64,000 nucleotides of DNA from an uncultured beta proteobacterium (GTDB lineage Bacteria > Pseudomonadota > Gammaproteobacteria > Burkholderiales > Burkholderiaceae_C), in NCBI GenBank assembly GCA_903828235.1, contig CAIKLM010000045.1, forward strand, positions 1 to 64,000, in the 5' to 3' direction. The notes below the pieces were generated by a model that was given only the letters and a program-made list of their open reading frames with translations, was not told the origin of the DNA and did no database searches. Of this stretch, positions 27,890 to 37,691 are shown piece after piece. The translations under genes were made by a program, and so were the position numbers. Each line of letters begins with the position of its first letter. Positions within the stretch are counted from its first letter, which is position 1.

Positions 27890-29161
27890 TCAGGCGCTCG
27901 CCTTCTTTTCGCGGTAGACGAGCAGCGGCTTGGCGCCCTCGTCGACGATGTGCTCGTCGATCACCACCTTGGCCACGCCGTCCAGCGTGGGCAGCTCGAA
28001 CATGGTGTCGATGAGCGAGTGCTCCAGGATCGAGCGCAGGCCGCGCGCGCCGGTCTTGCGGGCCAGCGCCTTCCTGGCGATGGCCGTCAGCGCCGACGGG
28101 CGCACCTCGAGCTCCACGCCGTCCATGGCGAACAGCTTCTGGTACTGCTTGACCAGCGCGTTCTTGGGCTCGGTGAGGATCTGCACCATGGCGTCGACCG
28201 TGAGCTCGCCCAGCGTGGCCACCACCGGCAACCGGCCCACCAGCTCGGGAATGAGGCCGAACTTGATGAGGTCCTCGGGCTCGACGTCGCGGAACAGGTC
28301 GGCGGCGCGCTTCTCGGTCTTGCTGTGCACGCTGGCGCCGAAGCCGATGCCCGACTTCTCGGTGCGGTTCTGGATCACCTTCTCCAGGCCGTCGAAGGCG
28401 CCGCCGCAGATGAACAGGATGTTCGTCGTGTCTATCTGCAGGAAGTCCTGGTTCGGGTGCTTGCGCCCGCCCTGCGGCGGCACGCTGGCCATGGTGCCTT
28501 CCACCAGCTTCAGCAGCGCCTGCTGCACGCCCTCGCCCGAGACGTCGCGCGTGATGCTGGGGTTGTCGGCCTTGCGCGAGATCTTGTCGATCTCGTCGAT
28601 GTAGACGATGCCGCGCTGCGCCCGCTCGACGTCGTAGTTGCAGTTCTGCAGCAGCTTCTGGATGATGTTCTCGACGTCCTCGCCCACGTAGCCCGCCTCG
28701 GTGAGCGTGGTGGCGTCGGCGATGACGAAGGGCACGTTCAGCAGGCGGGCCAGCGTCTGCGCCAGCAGCGTCTTGCCGCTGCCGGTGGGCCCGATGAGCA
28801 GGATGTTGCTCTTGCTCAGCTCGATGTCGTCCTTGCCGCCGGCGCTGCCCATGTGGCGCAGCCGCTTGTAGTGGTTGTAGACGGCGACCGACAGCGTGCG
28901 CTTGGCGACGTCCTGCCCGATCACGTACTGGTCGAGGCTGGCCTTGATCTCGCCGGGCACGGGTAGGTCGCCCTTGGCCGGCTTCGGCGAGGCGCCCTCG
29001 GCGGGCACCTCGTCGCGGATGATGTCGTTGCAGAGCTCGATGCACTCGTCGCAGATGAAGACCGAAGGCCCTGCGATGAGCTTCTTGACCTCGTGCTGGC
29101 TCTTGCCGCAGAAGCTGCAGTACAGAACCTTCTCGCCGGTGGAGCCCTTCTTGTCGGCCAT
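27890..29161 (-). CDS. clpX: ATP-dependent Clp protease ATP-binding subunit ClpX
   Basis: 423 residues, the hexameric unfoldase that feeds ClpP. The N-terminal zinc domain has [11 protein letters not shown]...CDEC (residues 15-41). Walker A is [12 protein letters not shown], followed by the GYVGEDV pore loop and Walker B YIDEIDKI. The ClpP-docking IGF loop is seen in SGIGFGASV. The ATG at 29161 ([11 protein letters not shown]) is preferred over an upstream in-frame start that would add an atypical Pro-rich stretch. It lies 158 bp after clpP, with a terminator between. Confidence 0.97.
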   Translation of the reverse strand: MADKKGSTGEKVLYCSFCGKSQHEVKKLIAGPSVFICDECIELCNDIIRDEVPAEGASPKPAKGDLPVPGEIKASLDQYVIGQDVAKRTLSVAVYNHYKRLRHMGSAGGKDDIELSKSNILLIGPTGSGKTLLAQTLARLLNVPFVIADATTLTEAGYVGEDVENIIQKLLQNCNYDVERAQRGIVYIDEIDKISRKADNPSITRDVSGEGVQQALLKLVEGTMASVPPQGGRKHPNQDFLQIDTTNILFICGGAFDGLEKVIQNRTEKSGIGFGASVHSKTEKRAADLFRDVEPEDLIKFGLIPELVGRLPVVATLGELTVDAMVQILTEPKNALVKQYQKLFAMDGVELEVRPSALTAIARKALARKTGARGLRSILEHSLIDTMFELPTLDGVAKVVIDEHIVDEGAKPLLVYREKKASA

Positions 29162-29244
29162 GGCTGCGGGTGTGGGTGCGGGATGGGGTGCGCGGGACGG
29201 TCCGCAGCCCATCATAGACGAACGGGACGGCCGTCGACGGCAAT

Positions 29245-29269
29245 GAAAAGAGCCCCGATCCGGGGCTCT
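29245..29269 (-). terminator. Intrinsic terminator between clpP and clpX
   Basis: On the minus strand a 9-bp stem (AGAGCCCCG / CGGGGCTCT) with a 3-nt loop is followed by TTTC. The T-run is short, so termination may be partial and set the clpP:clpX ratio. Confidence 0.6.
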
Positions 29270-29319
29270 CCAGGGGCATCGGCCGCTTCGGCGTCAGGCC
29301 GGCGTCGGCCGCAGGGGGG

Positions 29320-29928
29320 TCAGGCGCGCTTCTCGAGCACCTGGTCGATCAGCCCGTAGTCCAGCGCCTCGGCCGGATTCATCCAGCGGTCGCGCTCCAT
29401 GTCGGCGGCGATGCGCTCCACGGGCTGGCCGGTGCGCTCGGCGTAGATGCGGTTGAGTTGCTCGCGCGTCTTGATGATCTCGCGCGCCGCGATCTCGATG
29501 TCGGTGGCCTGGCCCTGGGCGCCGCCCGAGGGCTGGTGGATCATGACCCGGCTGTTGGGCAGCGCGAAGCGCTTGCCCTTGGTGCCCGCCATCAGCAGGA
29601 AGCTGCCCATGCTGGCGGCCATGCCCATGCACAGCGTGCTGACGTCGGGCTTGATGAAGTTCATCGTGTCGTAGATCGACAGGCCGGCGCTGACGCTGCC
29701 CCCGGGCGAGTTGATGTACAGGAAGATGTCCTTGTCCGGGTTCTCGCTCTCCAGGAACAGCATCTGCGCCACCACCAGGTTGGCGGTGGCGTCGTTCACC
29801 GGCCCCACCAGGAACACGATGCGCTCGCGCAGAAGCCGGCTGTAGATGTCGTAGGCGCGCTCGCCGCGGCCGGACTGCTCGATGACGATGGGCACCATGC
29901 CCAGCGCTGTGGTTTCCTGCATGCTCAT
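29320..29928 (-). CDS. clpP: ATP-dependent Clp protease proteolytic subunit ClpP
   Basis: 202 residues, a self-compartmentalised serine protease. The catalytic triad is visible: Ser106 in [10 protein letters not shown], His131 in [10 protein letters not shown] and Asp180 in ADMERDRWM. The hydrophobic N-terminal loop and [12 protein letters not shown] are standard. It starts 23 bp after tig. Confidence 0.98.
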   Translation of the reverse strand: MSMQETTALGMVPIVIEQSGRGERAYDIYSRLLRERIVFLVGPVNDATANLVVAQMLFLESENPDKDIFLYINSPGGSVSAGLSIYDTMNFIKPDVSTLCMGMAASMGSFLLMAGTKGKRFALPNSRVMIHQPSGGAQGQATDIEIAAREIIKTREQLNRIYAERTGQPVERIAADMERDRWMNPAEALDYGLIDQVLEKRA

Positions 29929-29951
29929 CGGGGGTGGCTCCAGCGGCGCGG

Positions 29952-31262
29952 TCAGGACGCCGTCATCAGTTCGTCGAACGGTAGCACCTTGTCGATCACC
30001 TTCGCCTGGCCGAGCACGAACTCGGAGACGTTGTTCTCGATCACGACGGCTTCCACCTCGGCCATGCGCTGGCGGTCACCCAGGTACCAGCGCATCACCT
30101 CGGCCGGCTTCTCGTAGCTCTGGCTCAACTCCTCGATGTGCTTCTGGAGCTGCTCGGGCTTGGCCTGCAGGCCGTTGGCCCGCACCAGCTCGGCCACCAC
30201 CAGGCCCAGGCGCACGCGGCGCTCGGCCTGCTCCTTGAAGTTCTCGGCGGGGATCGGCAGCTTGTCGGCGTCCTTGAAGCCGCGCTCCTTGAGGTTGGCG
30301 CGCATCTGGTCCACCAGCCGGTCGCTCTCGGCGGCCACCAGCGCGTTGGGGATGTCCAGCGTGGCCGTGCGGGCCAGCAGGTCCATCACGGCGCCCTTGT
30401 TGCGGGCCTGCACGCGGAACTTCACCTCGCGCTCGAGGTTCTTCTTCACGTCGGCGCGCAGCGCCTCGACCGAGCCTTCCTTGATGCCCAGCGCCTTGGC
30501 CAGGGCGTCGTCGACCGCCGGCAGGTGGCCGGCCTCGATCTTCTTGACGGTGACGAGGAAGTCGGCCTCCTTGCCGGCCACCTCCTGGCCCTGGTAGTCG
30601 GCCGGGAACTGCAGCGGGAAGGTCTTGCTCTCGCCGGCCTTCATGCCGCGCACCGCCTCGTCGAACTGCGCCAGCATCTGGCCTTCGCCGACGATGAACT
30701 GGAAGTCGCTGGCCTGGCCGCCGGAGAAGGGCTCGCCGTCGATCTTGCCCTCGAAGTCGATCGTGACGCGGTCTCCCTCGGCCGCGCCCTCGGCGGCGGC
30801 GCGCAGGCCGAAGGTGCGGCGCTGCTTGCGCAGGATCTCGATGGTGCGGTCGATCGCGGCCTCGGTCACCTCGGTGGACACGCGCTCCAGCTCGGCGGCC
30901 GACAGGTCGCCGAGCTGCACCTCGGGATAGACCTCGAAGGTGGCGTCGAAGGCCAGCGAGCCCTCGGGCGCCTTGTCGTTCTGGGTGATGCGCGGTGCGC
31001 CGGCCACGCGCAGCTGCGCCTCGCGGGTGGCCTGGTCGAACAGCTGGCCGACCTTGTCGTTGACCACCTCGTACTGCACGCTGTAGCCGTAGCGCTGGGC
31101 GACCACGCTCATCGGCACCTTGCCGGGGCGGAAGCCGTCGGCCTTGACGGTGCGGGCCAGCTTCTTCAGGCGCGTCTCGACCTCGCCGTTGATGGTGGTG
31201 GCGGGCAGCGTCAGCGTGATGCGGCGCTCGAGCTTCTCTAGGGTTTCGACTTGCACGGCCAT
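29952..31262 (-). CDS. tig: Trigger factor
   Basis: 436 residues, a ribosome-associated chaperone and prolyl isomerase that meets nascent chains. The N-terminal ribosome-binding domain contains the signature [12 protein letters not shown]. The FKBP-like domain spans about 150-245 ([20 protein letters not shown]), and the helical C-terminal arms follow. The ATG at 31262 gives the canonical [14 protein letters not shown] start. It lies 42 bp after tRNA-Leu on the same strand and heads tig-clpP-clpX-lon. Confidence 0.97.
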   Translation of the reverse strand: MAVQVETLEKLERRITLTLPATTINGEVETRLKKLARTVKADGFRPGKVPMSVVAQRYGYSVQYEVVNDKVGQLFDQATREAQLRVAGAPRITQNDKAPEGSLAFDATFEVYPEVQLGDLSAAELERVSTEVTEAAIDRTIEILRKQRRTFGLRAAAEGAAEGDRVTIDFEGKIDGEPFSGGQASDFQFIVGEGQMLAQFDEAVRGMKAGESKTFPLQFPADYQGQEVAGKEADFLVTVKKIEAGHLPAVDDALAKALGIKEGSVEALRADVKKNLEREVKFRVQARNKGAVMDLLARTATLDIPNALVAAESDRLVDQMRANLKERGFKDADKLPIPAENFKEQAERRVRLGLVVAELVRANGLQAKPEQLQKHIEELSQSYEKPAEVMRWYLGDRQRMAEVEAVVIENNVSEFVLGQAKVIDKVLPFDELMTAS

Positions 31263-31304
31263 GGCGGGTCTCGAAGAGGCGTGGAATGGGGACAGCGGGC
31301 GGCG

Positions 31305-31391
31305 TGGTGCGCGGGGTCGGACTCGAACCGACACGCCCGTGAAGGCGTCAGGACCTAAACCTGGTGCGTCTACCGATTTCGCCACCCGCGC
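31305..31391 (-). tRNA. tRNA-Leu (anticodon TAG)
   Basis: An 87-nt class II tRNA on the minus strand: acceptor GCGCGGG/CCCGCGC, anticodon loop TTTAGGT (anticodon TAG), long variable arm, T-arm TCGGTTCGAGTCCGA and encoded CCA. It decodes CUA, the codon used twice in the leuA leader peptide in this window. Confidence 0.95.
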
Positions 31392-31444
31392 AGGTGCTTG
31401 GCCTGGATCCGGGCGGACGGCCCCGAACCCAGGCGAAGCCCACG

Positions 31445-31450
31445 ATTTTA
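31445..31450 (-). promoter_or_regulatory. Possible -10 element before tRNA-Leu/tig
   Basis: TAAAAT on the minus strand overlaps the stop codon of the RND permease gene and lies 54 bp before tRNA-Leu. No clear -35 accompanies it. It would drive tRNA-Leu and possibly tig. Confidence 0.4.
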
Positions 31451-34400
31451 GCCCGCTCGCGCCGCCGCTTCCGCCGGCGCGCCCGGCGCGGGCTCGCGCC
31501 GGATGCGGAACCAGGCCGCGTACATCGCCGGCAGCGCCAGCAAGGTCAGTGCCGTGGCGACGATGAGGCCGCCCATGATGGCCACCGCCATCGGGCCCCA
31601 GAACACGCTGCGGCTGAGCGGGATCATCGCCAGCACCGCCGCGGCCGCGGTCAGCACGATGGGCCGGAAGCGCCGCACCGCCGCCTCCACGATGGCGTCC
31701 CAGGCGGCCACGCCGGCGCGGCGGTCCTGCTCGATCTGGTCGATCAGGATCACCGAGTTGCGCATGATCATCCCCATCAGCGCGATCACGCCCAGCAGCG
31801 CGACGAAGCCGAACGGCCGGTTCAGCAGCAGCAGCGCGGCGGCCACGCCGGCGATGCCCATGGGCCCGGTGAGGAACACCAGCATCGCCCGGCTGAAGCT
31901 CTGCAGCTGCAGCATCAGCAGCGTGAAGATGATGAACAGCATGATGGGCACGCCGGCGGCGATCGAGCCCTGGCCCTTGCTGCTTTCCTCCACCGCGCCG
32001 GCGATCTGGATCTTGTAGCCCGGCGGCATGCGCTCGGCCAGCTTCTGCAGCTCGGGCCAGACCTGGAACGTCACGGTGGGACCCTGCACGCCCTCCACCA
32101 CGTCGCCCTGCACGGTGACGGCGTAGTCGCGGCCTTCGCGCCACAGCACGCCGGGCTCCCAGGCGAAGCCGACCTTGGCCACCTGCGTCAGCGGCACGCT
32201 GCGCCCGCTGGCGGTGGGCAGGTAGGCGTTGCCGAGGTCGGTGATGGCCTTTCGCTCCTCCAGCGGCTGGCGCAGCACGATGTCGATCAGGCGGTCGCCC
32301 TCGCGGTACTGGCCGATGGTCGTGCCCGACAGGATGGTGCGCGAGGCCAGGGCGATGGACTGGCTGGTGACGCCCAGCGCACGCGCCTTGTCCTGGTCGA
32401 TCTCCAGCCGCAGCACCTTGATCTGCTCGTTCCAGTTGTCGTTGACGCCACGCATGCTGGGGTTGGCGCGCAGGATCTCCTTGGCCTGGTCGGCCCAGGC
32501 CCGCACCTTGTCCGCCTCGGGGCCGACGACGCGGAACTGCACCGGGTACGGCACGGGCGGCCCGTTGGGCAGCAGCTTCACGCGGCCGCGGACCTCGGGG
32601 AACTCGGCCGCCAACAGCGCCGGCAGCCGCACGCGCAGTTCCTCGCGCTCGGCCAGGCCCTTGGGCAGCACGATGGCCTGGCTGACGTTGGCCTGGGGGA
32701 ACACCTGGTCCAGAGGCAGGTAGAAGCGCGGCACGCCCGAGCCCACCCAGGTGGTGACGGTGGCCACGCCCGGCTCCTTCATCATGCGCGCCTCGAAGCG
32801 GCGGGCAATCTCGTCGGTCTGCTGGATGGTGCTGCCCTCGGGCAGCCACAGGTCCACCAGCACCTCGGGCCGGCTGCTGTCGGGGAAGAACTGCTGCTGC
32901 ACCTTGCCCATGCCGGCGATGCCCAGGCCGAAGATGCCCAGGGTCAGCCCGATGGTGATCCAGCGGTGCTGCACGCACCAATCCACGACGCGCCGGAAGC
33001 GGCTGTAGAAGGGGGTATCGAACAGCTCGTGCGCCTCGCCTGCCGCCTTGGGCCGGTTGCGCAGCATCCGCCAGCCCAGGTAGGGCACGAAGTACACCGA
33101 GACCACCCACGAGATCACCAGCGCCGCCGAGGTGACGGCGAAGATCGCGAAGGTGTACTCGCCGGTCACGCTCTTGGCCAGGCCGATGGGCAGGAAGCCG
33201 GCCGCGGTGATGAGCGTGCCGGTGAGCATGGGCATGGCCACCAGGTCGTAGGTGAAGGTGGCGGCGCGGGCGCGGTCGTAGCCCTCCTCCAGCTTGCGCA
33301 CCATCATCTCCACGGCAATGATGGCGTCGTCGACCAACAAGCCCAGCGCGATGATCAGGCTGCCCAGGCTGATCTTGTGCAGCCCGACGCCCCAGTAGAA
33401 CATCGTCACGAAGGTGATCGCCAGCACCAGCGGGATCGTGATCGCCACCACGAGGCCGGGCCAGATGTCGATGCGCAGCGGCCGGGTGTGCAGGCCCAGG
33501 CTGATGAAGCTCACGGCCAGCACGATGACGATGGCCTCGATCAGCACCTTGACGAACTCATTGACCGAGCGGCTCACGGCCGCGGGCTGGTCTTGCACCC
33601 GCTCGATGCTCACCCCCACGGGCAGGTCGGCCTGGATGCCTTCCACAGCCCGGCCCAGCGCCTTGCCCAGCGCGATGATGTCGCCGCCCTTGGCCATGCT
33701 CACGCCGAGGGCGACGACCTCGTGGCCCTGGTGGCGCACCTTCACCGACGGCGGGTCGACGTAGTCGCGCCGCACCTCGGCGATGTCCGACAGTTTGATG
33801 GTGCTGCCCGCGCCCGTGACCGGGTTGACGGCCCGGATCGGGAATCTCCGCAGCTCGTCCACCGAGTTGAACTGGCCCGCCACCCGCACCTGCAGGTTCT
33901 CGCTGCCGGCGTTGAGCACGCCGGCACCCTCGACCGCGTTCTGCGAGCCGAGCTGCGCGATCACCTGGTTCATGTCCAGGCCCAGCTGCGCCAGCCGCTT
34001 CTGCGAGATCTCGACGAACAGCTTCTCGGCCTGAGCGCCGAAGATCTCCACCTTGGCCACGTCGGGCACGCGCAGCAACTGCTGCCGCACGCGCTCGGCG
34101 AAGCGGCGCGTCTCCTCGCGGCTGAAGCCGTCGGAGCGCAGCGCGAAGATGCTGCCGTAGACGTCGCCGAAGTCGTCGTTGAACACCGGGCCGATCACGC
34201 CGGCCGGCAGCGTGTGGCGGATGTCGCCCACGCGCTTGCGCGCCTGGTACCAGCTGTTGGGAACCTCCTTCGGCGGCGAGCTGTCCTTCAGCTGCAGGAT
34301 GGTCAGGCTCTCGCCGGGCTTGGCGTAGCTGCGGATGACGTCGGCGTGCGGCACCTCCTGCAGCGCCTTCTCGATCTTGTCGGTCACCTGCTCGGCCATC

Positions 34401-34612
34401 TGCTGCGCGCTGGCGCCGGGCCAGAAGGCCTGCACGACCATGGCCCGGAAGGTGAACGGCGGGTCCTCGTCCTGGCCGAGCTGGAAGTAGGCCGCGAAGC
34501 CCAGCACCATCAACACCACCATGAGGTAGCGCGTGAGGGCCGGGTGATCGAGCGCCCAGCGCGAGATGTTGAAGCGCGAGGGCGTGGCGCCGGTGGTGGC
34601 GGTGTCGTGCAT
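31448..34612 (-). CDS. RND efflux transporter permease
   Basis: 1054 residues with 12 membrane segments and two large periplasmic domains, the AcrB/HAE-type trimeric proton-driven pump. Typical stretches are LGQDEDPPFTFRAMVVQAFW, the TM4 region LIIALGLLVDDAIIAVEMM with charged residues for proton relay, and TM10-12 (LLGVIALMGMIMRNSVILIDQIEQD). The partner adaptor is 19 bp upstream. No outer-membrane channel gene is adjacent. The substrate cannot be predicted. Confidence 0.95.
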   Translation of the reverse strand: MHDTATTGATPSRFNISRWALDHPALTRYLMVVLMVLGFAAYFQLGQDEDPPFTFRAMVVQAFWPGASAQQMAEQVTDKIEKALQEVPHADVIRSYAKPGESLTILQLKDSSPPKEVPNSWYQARKRVGDIRHTLPAGVIGPVFNDDFGDVYGSIFALRSDGFSREETRRFAERVRQQLLRVPDVAKVEIFGAQAEKLFVEISQKRLAQLGLDMNQVIAQLGSQNAVEGAGVLNAGSENLQVRVAGQFNSVDELRRFPIRAVNPVTGAGSTIKLSDIAEVRRDYVDPPSVKVRHQGHEVVALGVSMAKGGDIIALGKALGRAVEGIQADLPVGVSIERVQDQPAAVSRSVNEFVKVLIEAIVIVLAVSFISLGLHTRPLRIDIWPGLVVAITIPLVLAITFVTMFYWGVGLHKISLGSLIIALGLLVDDAIIAVEMMVRKLEEGYDRARAATFTYDLVAMPMLTGTLITAAGFLPIGLAKSVTGEYTFAIFAVTSAALVISWVVSVYFVPYLGWRMLRNRPKAAGEAHELFDTPFYSRFRRVVDWCVQHRWITIGLTLGIFGLGIAGMGKVQQQFFPDSSRPEVLVDLWLPEGSTIQQTDEIARRFEARMMKEPGVATVTTWVGSGVPRFYLPLDQVFPQANVSQAIVLPKGLAEREELRVRLPALLAAEFPEVRGRVKLLPNGPPVPYPVQFRVVGPEADKVRAWADQAKEILRANPSMRGVNDNWNEQIKVLRLEIDQDKARALGVTSQSIALASRTILSGTTIGQYREGDRLIDIVLRQPLEERKAITDLGNAYLPTASGRSVPLTQVAKVGFAWEPGVLWREGRDYAVTVQGDVVEGVQGPTVTFQVWPELQKLAERMPPGYKIQIAGAVEESSKGQGSIAAGVPIMLFIIFTLLMLQLQSFSRAMLVFLTGPMGIAGVAAALLLLNRPFGFVALLGVIALMGMIMRNSVILIDQIEQDRRAGVAAWDAIVEAAVRRFRPIVLTAAAAVLAMIPLSRSVFWGPMAVAIMGGLIVATALTLLALPAMYAAWFRIRREPAPGAPAEAAARAG

Positions 34613-34631
34613 GGCGGTGCTCGCGGTGGCT

Positions 34632-35759
34632 TCAGCGGCTGGCGGCGGGCTGGGCCGGCGCCACTGGGGCTTCTTCGAACAGCTTCACCTTCTGCCCGGG
34701 CGTCAGCGTGTGCACGCCGGCGGTCACCACGCGCTGGCCCGGCTGCAGGCCGCCGGCCACCATCACCGAGTTGCCGTCGGCGCCGGCCACGACGATGGGC
34801 TGCACCTGCACCGTCATGCTCGCCGGGTCCAGCACCCACACGGCCGTCTGGCCTTGCTGGCGCATCACGGCGGTCAGGGGCAGGCGCGCGGCAGCGTCGC
34901 GCCGCGGCAGCTCGAGCAGCACCGTCATGGTCTGGCCCAGCTGCACCGGGGCGGCGCCGATGTCGGCACGCACGAGGAAGGTCCGCGTCACGGGATCGGC
35001 CGCCGCGGCCACCTCGCGCACGGTGGCGGGCAACGCCGCCGACTGGGCCCAGGGGCGCACGCGCAGCGCGCTGCTGCGTCCGAGCAGGGCCCGGATGCCG
35101 GCCACGGCGTCTTCCGGCACCGAGAACGCCACGTCGCGGGGCCCGTCGTGGGCGACGCGCAGCACGGGCGTGCCGGCGGCGAGCACGGCGCCCACCTCGG
35201 CCTCGGTGGTGGTGACGACGCCGGCGGCCGGCGCCGTCAGCACGGCGTAGCTGGCCAGGTTGCCCTGCGCCTCGGCTTGCGCGCGCGCCTGGTCGAGCTG
35301 CGCGCGCTGGGCCTTGAGTCCGCTCTCCCGGCGCTCGAGCTCCATCGCGCTGATGAAGCCCTGGGCGCGCAGCTCCTCGTAGCGCTTGAAGTCGGCGGCG
35401 GCGAAGTCGAGGCTGGCCTGCGCCGCGCGCAGCGCAGCCTGCGCCGCGTCCTGCTGCAGCTTCAGGTCGGCGGGGTCGAGTTGCGCCAGCGCCTGGCCGG
35501 CGCGCACCCGCTGGCCCACCTCGGCGGGCCGCGCCACCAGCTTGCCGGCCACGCGGAAGCCCAGGCGCGACTCCGTGCGCGCCCGCACCTCGCCGGCGTA
35601 CTCCTGCACGCCACCGGCGGCGTCGGGTGCCACGGTCATCACGCGGACGGCGCGCACCGGCTCGGGCGGCGCAGGCTTGGGCGAGCAGGCCGCCATCCAC
35701 AGGGCGGCAGGCAGCAGGACGAGGGGCAGCAGGTGGGTGCGGCTGGGCATGGCGGGCAA
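34632..35759 (-). CDS. RND efflux periplasmic adaptor (membrane-fusion lipoprotein)
   Basis: 375 residues. A signal sequence with lipobox MAAC (Cys25) is followed by the biotinyl-lipoyl half-motifs (RLGFRVAGKLVARPAEVGQRVRAGQALAQL and LTAPAAGVVTTTEAEVGAVLAAG), a helical hairpin between them, and beta-barrel domains. It links the RND permease to an outer-membrane channel. A TetR-type operator lies 119 bp upstream. A second Met at codon 4 is an alternative start. Confidence 0.94.
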   Translation of the reverse strand: MPAMPSRTHLLPLVLLPAALWMAACSPKPAPPEPVRAVRVMTVAPDAAGGVQEYAGEVRARTESRLGFRVAGKLVARPAEVGQRVRAGQALAQLDPADLKLQQDAAQAALRAAQASLDFAAADFKRYEELRAQGFISAMELERRESGLKAQRAQLDQARAQAEAQGNLASYAVLTAPAAGVVTTTEAEVGAVLAAGTPVLRVAHDGPRDVAFSVPEDAVAGIRALLGRSSALRVRPWAQSAALPATVREVAAAADPVTRTFLVRADIGAAPVQLGQTMTVLLELPRRDAAARLPLTAVMRQQGQTAVWVLDPASMTVQVQPIVVAGADGNSVMVAGGLQPGQRVVTAGVHTLTPGQKVKLFEEAPVAPAQPAASR

Positions 35760-35877
35760 CCTGGGCGCGCCGGATGGCGGCGCCGGTGGAGAGACTGGGT
35801 TCGGGGGCGGAAACCAGGGCGCGGCGGCCCTGGAGGGGTTCGGCTTCGGACGTGGTGTGCTCGGGTCGACGAGCGCA

Positions 35878-35901
35878 ATTACTGACTGACTGGTCAGTAA
35901 T
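35878..35901. promoter_or_regulatory. TetR-type operator between the RND pair and hpnC
   Basis: Perfect 9-bp arms ATTACTGAC and GTCAGTAAT are separated by 6 bp. TGACTGAC...GGTCAGT is a common form of TetR-family efflux-repressor operators. The region 35760-35971 holds no gene. No tetR gene is in the window, so the regulator acts in trans. Confidence 0.65.
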
Positions 35902-35957
35902 GTAGAAGTGCGGCCCGGCCGCTGTCAATCACCCGGCTTGCACGTCGCGGCACAGCC

Positions 35958-35963
35958 CACAAT
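35958..35963 (+). promoter_or_regulatory. Possible -10 element of hpnC
   Basis: CACAAT lies 8 bp before the GTG start of hpnC, with GGCTTG 17 bp upstream as a weak -35. No Shine-Dalgarno precedes the GTG, so a leaderless transcript is possible. Confidence 0.3.
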
Positions 35964-35971
35964 CCGCCGCC

Positions 35972-36802
35972 GTGAGCGTCGACCACTACGAGAACTTCCC
36001 CGTCGCCTCGGTGCTGTGCCCGCCGGCGCTGCGGCCGCCGATCACGGCGATCTACCACTTCGCGCGCACCGCCGACGACATCGCCGACGAAGGCGACGCC
36101 TCCACCGAGAGCCGCCTGGCCGACCTGGACCACTACCGGCGCGACCTCATGGCCGTGGCCACGGGCCAGGCGCACTCGGCCCGCTGGGCGCGTGTGTTCG
36201 CACCGCTGGCCGAGCAGATCCGGCGCCACGCGCTGCCGGTGCCGCTGCTGGCCGACCTGCTGGACGCCTTCGCGCAGGACACGCGCAACCCGCTCTACCC
36301 CGACCGCGCCGCCCTGCTCGACTACTGCCGCCGCTCGGCCGACCCCATCGGCCGGCTGCTGCTGCACCTGTACGGCATCAGCGACGCGCAGGCCCTGCGC
36401 CGCTCGGACGCCATCTGCAGTGCGCTGCAGCTCATCAACTTCTGGCAGGACCTCAGCGTCGACGGCCCGCGCGGGCGCCACTACGTGCCCGAGTCCGACC
36501 GCGCCGCCCACGGCGTGCCGCTCGCCGACCTGGCCGCCTGCCGCGACAGCCCGGCGGCGCGCGGGCTGGTGCGCGAGCTCTGCGCCTGGGCCCGCGACCT
36601 GATGCACGAGGGCGCACCGCTGACCCGCCAGGTGCCCGGCCGCGCCGGATGGGAGTTGCGGCTCGTCGTGCAGGGCGGGCTGCGCATTCTTGAGAAAATC
36701 GCCGCGATGGATCACGCCGCCCTGCTCCGCCGGCCCACCGTGGGCGCCGCCGACGCGCCGCTGCTGCTGTGGCGGGCGTTGCTGGCCGGGGCCGCGCGAT
36801 GA
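35972..36802 (+). CDS. hpnC: Hydroxysqualene synthase HpnC
   Basis: 276 residues, squalene/phytoene-synthase fold. In the HpnCDE route HpnC converts presqualene diphosphate to hydroxysqualene. The first Asp-rich motif is FARTADDIADEGD, and LLLHLYG and NFWQDLSVDGPRGRHYVP form the second region. The start is GTG at 35972; MSVDHYENFPVASVLCPPAL is the standard N-terminus. The stop overlaps hpnD (ATGA). Confidence 0.94.
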   Translation: MSVDHYENFPVASVLCPPALRPPITAIYHFARTADDIADEGDASTESRLADLDHYRRDLMAVATGQAHSARWARVFAPLAEQIRRHALPVPLLADLLDAFAQDTRNPLYPDRAALLDYCRRSADPIGRLLLHLYGISDAQALRRSDAICSALQLINFWQDLSVDGPRGRHYVPESDRAAHGVPLADLAACRDSPAARGLVRELCAWARDLMHEGAPLTRQVPGRAGWELRLVVQGGLRILEKIAAMDHAALLRRPTVGAADAPLLLWRALLAGAAR

Positions 36803-37677
36803 GCCCGGCCGCGCCGGGCAGCACGCCCGCGTCGCCCGAGCAGTACGTGCAGGACAAGGCCGCCGGCAGCGGCTCGAGCTTCTACTACGCGTTCCTGTTC
36901 CTGCCGCCACCGCGCCGCGCGGCAATCACGGCCTTCTACGCCTTCTGCCGCGAGGTCGACGACGTCGTCGACGAGACCAGCGACGCCGGGGTCGCCGCCA
37001 GCAAGCTGGCCTGGTGGCGCCGCGAGGTGGCCGAGGCCTACGCCGGCCGCCCCACCCACCCGGTGACACGGGCGCTGATGCCGCTGGCGCCGCGCTTCGG
37101 CATCGAGGCCGCCCACCTCGACGCCGTGATCGACGGCTGCGAGATCGACCTGCAGCAGACCCGCTTCCTCGACTACGCCGGCCTGCAGCGGTATTGCCAC
37201 CTCGTCGCCGGCGTGGTGGGCGAGGTGGCGGCCGGCATCTTCGGCCGCACCGAGGCGGACACGCTGCGCTACGCCCACCGGCTGGGGCTGGCCATGCAGC
37301 TGACGAACATCATCCGCGACGTCGGCGACGACGCGCGCCGCGGCCGCATCTACCTGCCCGTGGACGAGCTGCAGCGCTTCGACGTCAAGGCCCACGAGCT
37401 GCTCAAGCGCGAGGCGCCCTGGGGCTACAGCGAGCGCTTCACGGCGCTGATGCGCTTCCAGGCCGAGCGCGCGCACGCCACCTTCGACGAGGCCCTGGCC
37501 CTGCTGCCCGAGGCCGACCGCGTGGCGCAGAAGCCCGGGCTCATGATGGCCAACATCTACCGCCGGCTGCTGCGCGAGATCGAGGCGCAGGGCTTCCAGG
37601 TGCTGCACCAGCGCACCTCGCTGACGCCGCTGAAGAAGCTCTGGATCGCGGCGTGCACGCACGTGCGCGGCCGCTGA
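36799..37677 (+). CDS. hpnD: Presqualene diphosphate synthase HpnD
   Basis: 292 residues, squalene/phytoene-synthase family. It condenses two farnesyl diphosphates to presqualene diphosphate. The Asp-rich motifs are FCREVDDVVDE (about residues 48-58) and LTNIIRDVGDDARRGRIYLP. SSFYYAFLFLPPPRRAAI is characteristic of HpnD. It overlaps hpnC by 4 bp and precedes hpnE by 14 bp. Confidence 0.95.
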   Translation: MSPAAPGSTPASPEQYVQDKAAGSGSSFYYAFLFLPPPRRAAITAFYAFCREVDDVVDETSDAGVAASKLAWWRREVAEAYAGRPTHPVTRALMPLAPRFGIEAAHLDAVIDGCEIDLQQTRFLDYAGLQRYCHLVAGVVGEVAAGIFGRTEADTLRYAHRLGLAMQLTNIIRDVGDDARRGRIYLPVDELQRFDVKAHELLKREAPWGYSERFTALMRFQAERAHATFDEALALLPEADRVAQKPGLMMANIYRRLLREIEAQGFQVLHQRTSLTPLKKLWIAACTHVRGR

Positions 37678-37691
37678 GCCTGCAGTCGGCG

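Noticed and set aside
31364-35215. 1283-codon plus-strand ORF opposite the RND genes
   Set aside because: The long open frame is a product of high G+C. The translation is Gln/Arg/His-rich without domains, and the RND genes are unmistakable on the other strand.
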